Assembly: GCF_016907845.1 (NCBI RefSeq)
Contig: NZ_JAFBCS010000001.1
Span: 2,031,800-2,095,799, forward strand
Direction: 5' to 3'
DNA: 64,000 nucleotides
DNA from: Arcanobacterium pluranimalium
Lineage (GTDB): Bacteria > Actinomycetota > Actinomycetes > Actinomycetales > Actinomycetaceae
The notes beneath the pieces are model-generated. The model had not been told where the DNA came from. It saw only the letters and a list, made by a program, of their open reading frames with translations, and made no database searches. The position numbers and the translations under genes are program-made. Shown one piece after another: positions 62,162 to 64,000 of the stretch (its first letter is position 1; every line of letters starts with the position of its first letter).

Positions 62162-63512
62162 GCAATTGGGCAATAGCTTCGTCGATGGCTGGTTTAGCGT
62201 ACACTCCCGGCACTCGCACAGCGCCGTCCACAATGACCGCGAAGCTCAAAGGCCTACCACCTGCTGTAAAAGTGTATCCTGCTAATGAGGAAACGTCGGA
62301 CAGCGACCCCGTTTTGGCGCGCACGAAACCCGCGGCCGTCGTCGTCCCAAAACGATCGTGCAGCGTGCCATCGAGACCCGCAACCGGCAGACCTGGGCCA
62401 ATAGCACTGAGCTTGCAGTTATTACAGCTCCACACGTGGTTGAGAATATCAACCAAAGTGCGCGGCGGAATCCGATTTTGCTCCGACAAACCGCTCGAAT
62501 CGGCCAAAGATACGCCCGCGATTGCGATGCCTTGGGCTTCCAAACTCTTGCGAATCGCTCGAGATGCTCCCACAAAATTAGCCGGTTCACCTGCATGGAT
62601 GGCAATAAGGTGCCCGAGCGTTTCGGCGAGAGAATTATCAGATTCGAGCAACATTCTCGCCACGATTTCGCGCACGGGCGCCGACTTCACTGCTGCGATT
62701 TCTTGGGCGCCGCCTGGAGCTTTTTGATTCACGACGCCGGTCACCGCGATCCCCTGTGCGTTCAAGGCCTGCGTAAATGCTTGGGTAACGGCGTTGGACG
62801 GATTAGGAGATACCTTATTGTTCGCATCGAAATTTCGGTTCACCGCAATTGGCGATATTTCCATAACGTAGCGCTTGAGGGAGGCATCCCAGGTTTCGTT
62901 ATACGTTGGCCCAGAAAACAGGCTTGTGTCGAGCATGAGCTGAACAGAATTGAGGTTCTTGGATTTCAGCACCTGTGCCGTCTTGTCTGCTAGATCTGCT
63001 AGACCGGCGCGACCGACGTCCGCTGCCGGATTACCCGACCCGGCGCCAAGGAGAATATCGCCTCCGCCGATGAGATACAGGTGGCTGCCATCAAGTTTGA
63101 CGGTTGTGGCGAGGGTAGTTTCGGGGCCAAGTTCATGCAAAGCAGCAGTAGCGGTGAGTAATTTCGTGGTGGAAGCTGGGGTGCTTGGACGATCTGCGTA
63201 ATACTCACCTAGCACTTGGCCAGTGGTCGGATCAGAGACGATACCTGATACGTTTCCGCCAATTCGTGGATCAGATTGCAGTTTGGTGAAGATGTTGGAA
63301 ATGGCAGCGGCGGTGGGCAAATCGCCACTTGGTTGTGGTACTGGGGTGTCTACAGGATGTTGCTCAGTTGCCGCGACCTGCGGGAACGGCGCGGGTGGGT
63401 TATCGAGCGGTTTCGTCGTCAATACACCAGGGACTAAATCCCACGCATCGGCGAAAATATACGTGCACAAACACGCGACGACGCTGCAAATCACAATCCG
63501 TTTTTTACTCAC
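62154..63512 (-). CDS. dacB: D-alanyl-D-alanine carboxypeptidase / PBP4-type
   Basis: Peptidoglycan hydrolase acting outside the membrane. From GTG 63512 (TTG 63530 also possible) an N-terminal membrane anchor or signal (about 4-22) leads to a peptidase S13 domain: S114-T-T-K117, S291-D-N293 and K400-T-G402, all three catalytic motifs present. 452 residues. PBP4 proteins cut the terminal D-Ala or cross-links. First gene of the tilS-hpt-ftsH direction and divergent from ppa. Confidence 0.93.
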   Translation of the reverse strand: MSKKRIVICSVVACLCTYIFADAWDLVPGVLTTKPLDNPPAPFPQVAATEQHPVDTPVPQPSGDLPTAAAISNIFTKLQSDPRIGGNVSGIVSDPTTGQVLGEYYADRPSTPASTTKLLTATAALHELGPETTLATTVKLDGSHLYLIGGGDILLGAGSGNPAADVGRAGLADLADKTAQVLKSKNLNSVQLMLDTSLFSGPTYNETWDASLKRYVMEISPIAVNRNFDANNKVSPNPSNAVTQAFTQALNAQGIAVTGVVNQKAPGGAQEIAAVKSAPVREIVARMLLESDNSLAETLGHLIAIHAGEPANFVGASRAIRKSLEAQGIAIAGVSLADSSGLSEQNRIPPRTLVDILNHVWSCNNCKLSAIGPGLPVAGLDGTLHDRFGTTTAAGFVRAKTGSLSDVSSLAGYTFTAGGRPLSFAVIVDGAVRVPGVYAKPAIDEAIAQLRK

Positions 63513-63563
63513 GTGCAAATTTTCCCACAAATCGAGACGAAATCAGTTCTTACGTGCACACAT

Positions 63564-63585
63564 ATTGTGGCTAATTAGCCACAAT
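63564..63585. promoter_or_regulatory. 22-bp perfect palindrome between dacB and ppa
   Basis: ATTGTGGCTAA followed at once by its reverse complement, in the divergent region. Length and location are right for an operator bound by a dimeric regulator. A TAAACT hexamer at 63603-63608 lies about 17 bp on, so the palindrome could cover a -35 region. Confidence 0.6.
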
Positions 63586-63622
63586 TTCGGCTTCCCACAC
63601 AGTAAACTTGGAGGAAATCACA

Positions 63623-63637
63623 ATGCTAAATGAATAA
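63623..63637 (+). other. Four-codon leader frame with strong ribosome-binding site
   Basis: ATG-CTA-AAT-GAA-TAA preceded by GGAGG at 8 nt, about 80 bp before ppa. It might be a translated mini-leader, or a remnant. Such frames can occur by chance; only the good ribosome-binding site makes it notable. Confidence 0.25.
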
Positions 63638-63677
63638 CATCGCACCTTACGAACGGGTATTAGGAGCGAATCACAGT

Positions 63678-63683
63678 TAGAAT
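63678..63683 (+). promoter_or_regulatory. Candidate -10 for ppa
   Basis: TAGAAT lies 34 bp before the ppa ATG. No good -35 was found, which is common in actinobacteria. Tentative. Confidence 0.35.
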
Positions 63684-63717
63684 CGTTGCAGCACTGTCGG
63701 CGTCGAAGGAGAGACTC

Positions 63718-64000
63718 ATGGAATTCGATGTAACCATCGAGATCCCCAAGGGCAATCGAAATAAGTACGAATTAGATCATAAAACGGGCCGTATCCGTTT
63801 GGATCGCATGTTGTTTACATCAACGCGCTATCCAGATGACTACGGCTTTATTGACGGAACTTTAGGTGAAGACGGCGATCCACTTGATGCGCTCGTAATC
63901 TTGGACGAAGCCACTTTTCCTGGTTGTGTGATTCGGTGCCGTGCACTTGGCATGTTCCGCATGTCAGATGAAGCCGGCGGAGACGATAAGGTTCTCTGCG
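63718..64000 (+). CDS. ppa: Inorganic pyrophosphatase, 3' part missing
   Basis: Soluble family I pyrophosphatase that drives biosynthesis by splitting PPi. The 94 codons present show the N-terminus [36 protein letters not shown] and the metal-binding signature DGDPLDALV (about 53-61). ATG 63718 has AAGGAG 6-7 nt upstream. The rest is beyond the window. Divergent from dacB, a standard actinobacterial arrangement. Confidence 0.95.
   Translation, partial: MEFDVTIEIPKGNRNKYELDHKTGRIRLDRMLFTSTRYPDDYGFIDGTLGEDGDPLDALVILDEATFPGCVIRCRALGMFRMSDEAGGDDKVLC

Overview
The window looks like a chromosome segment of a mid-GC actinobacterium, most likely Actinomycetaceae (Arcanobacterium/Trueperella/Actinomyces-like). 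The reasons are the gene orders ftsH-folE-folP-folBK-DUF3180-PH-PH-DUF2520-panC-panD-lysS and dacB-tilS-hpt, the small HTH gene paired with a 32-residue basic bS22-type protein, many GTG/TTG starts, several probable leaderless genes, and Actinomyces/Corynebacterium-style sortase-assembled pili. The genus is inferred from gene content only; no database was searched. No rRNA, tRNA, CRISPR, transposase or phage gene was seen.

Layout. (1) 1-8126, minus strand: nuoA-B-C-D-E-F-G-H of respiratory complex I, with nuoH running off the left edge. (2) 8230-20676: a menaquinone locus with a menJ-like reductase, menG, menF, menD, menC, menB, menE and menA on both strands, and an HtrA-type protease gene between menF and menD. 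Complex I passes electrons to menaquinone, so these two blocks form one respiratory module. menH and menI are not in the window. (3) 20914-22619: a small PLDc_N membrane protein, a histidine phosphatase and a MarR regulator. (4) 22640-33308, minus strand: a five-gene pilus locus in transcription order: major pilin (LPATG, VYPKN), class C sortase, second pilin (LAKTG), a 1953-residue modular adhesin (LPQAG) and a second class C sortase. (5) 34030-40820: bS22-like protein and HTH partner, a TrkH/TrkA-type K+ system, radA, a single-pass membrane protein with an Arg/Ser-rich tail, and mutY. (6) 40796-49053: a SorC-type regulator divergent from glpABC (anaerobic glycerol-3-phosphate dehydrogenase), then glpF and glpK, together a route from glycerol to the quinone pool. 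(7) 49253-63512, minus strand: lysS, pantothenate and folate genes, ftsH, hpt, tilS and dacB. (8) 63718 to the right edge: 5' part of ppa.

The most unusual items are the pilus locus (ten two-cysteine modules in the adhesin, three different sorting motifs, two sortases with different lids, tandem hairpins after the major pilin gene, a CTAAC/GTTAG cluster upstream), a 56-bp perfect palindrome beside a C/A-rich tract between menC and menB, a roughly 68-residue Gly/His/Met-rich segment in NuoG, a low-complexity insertion in MenE, and the absence of disA between radA and mutY. None of these is proven to be a new system.
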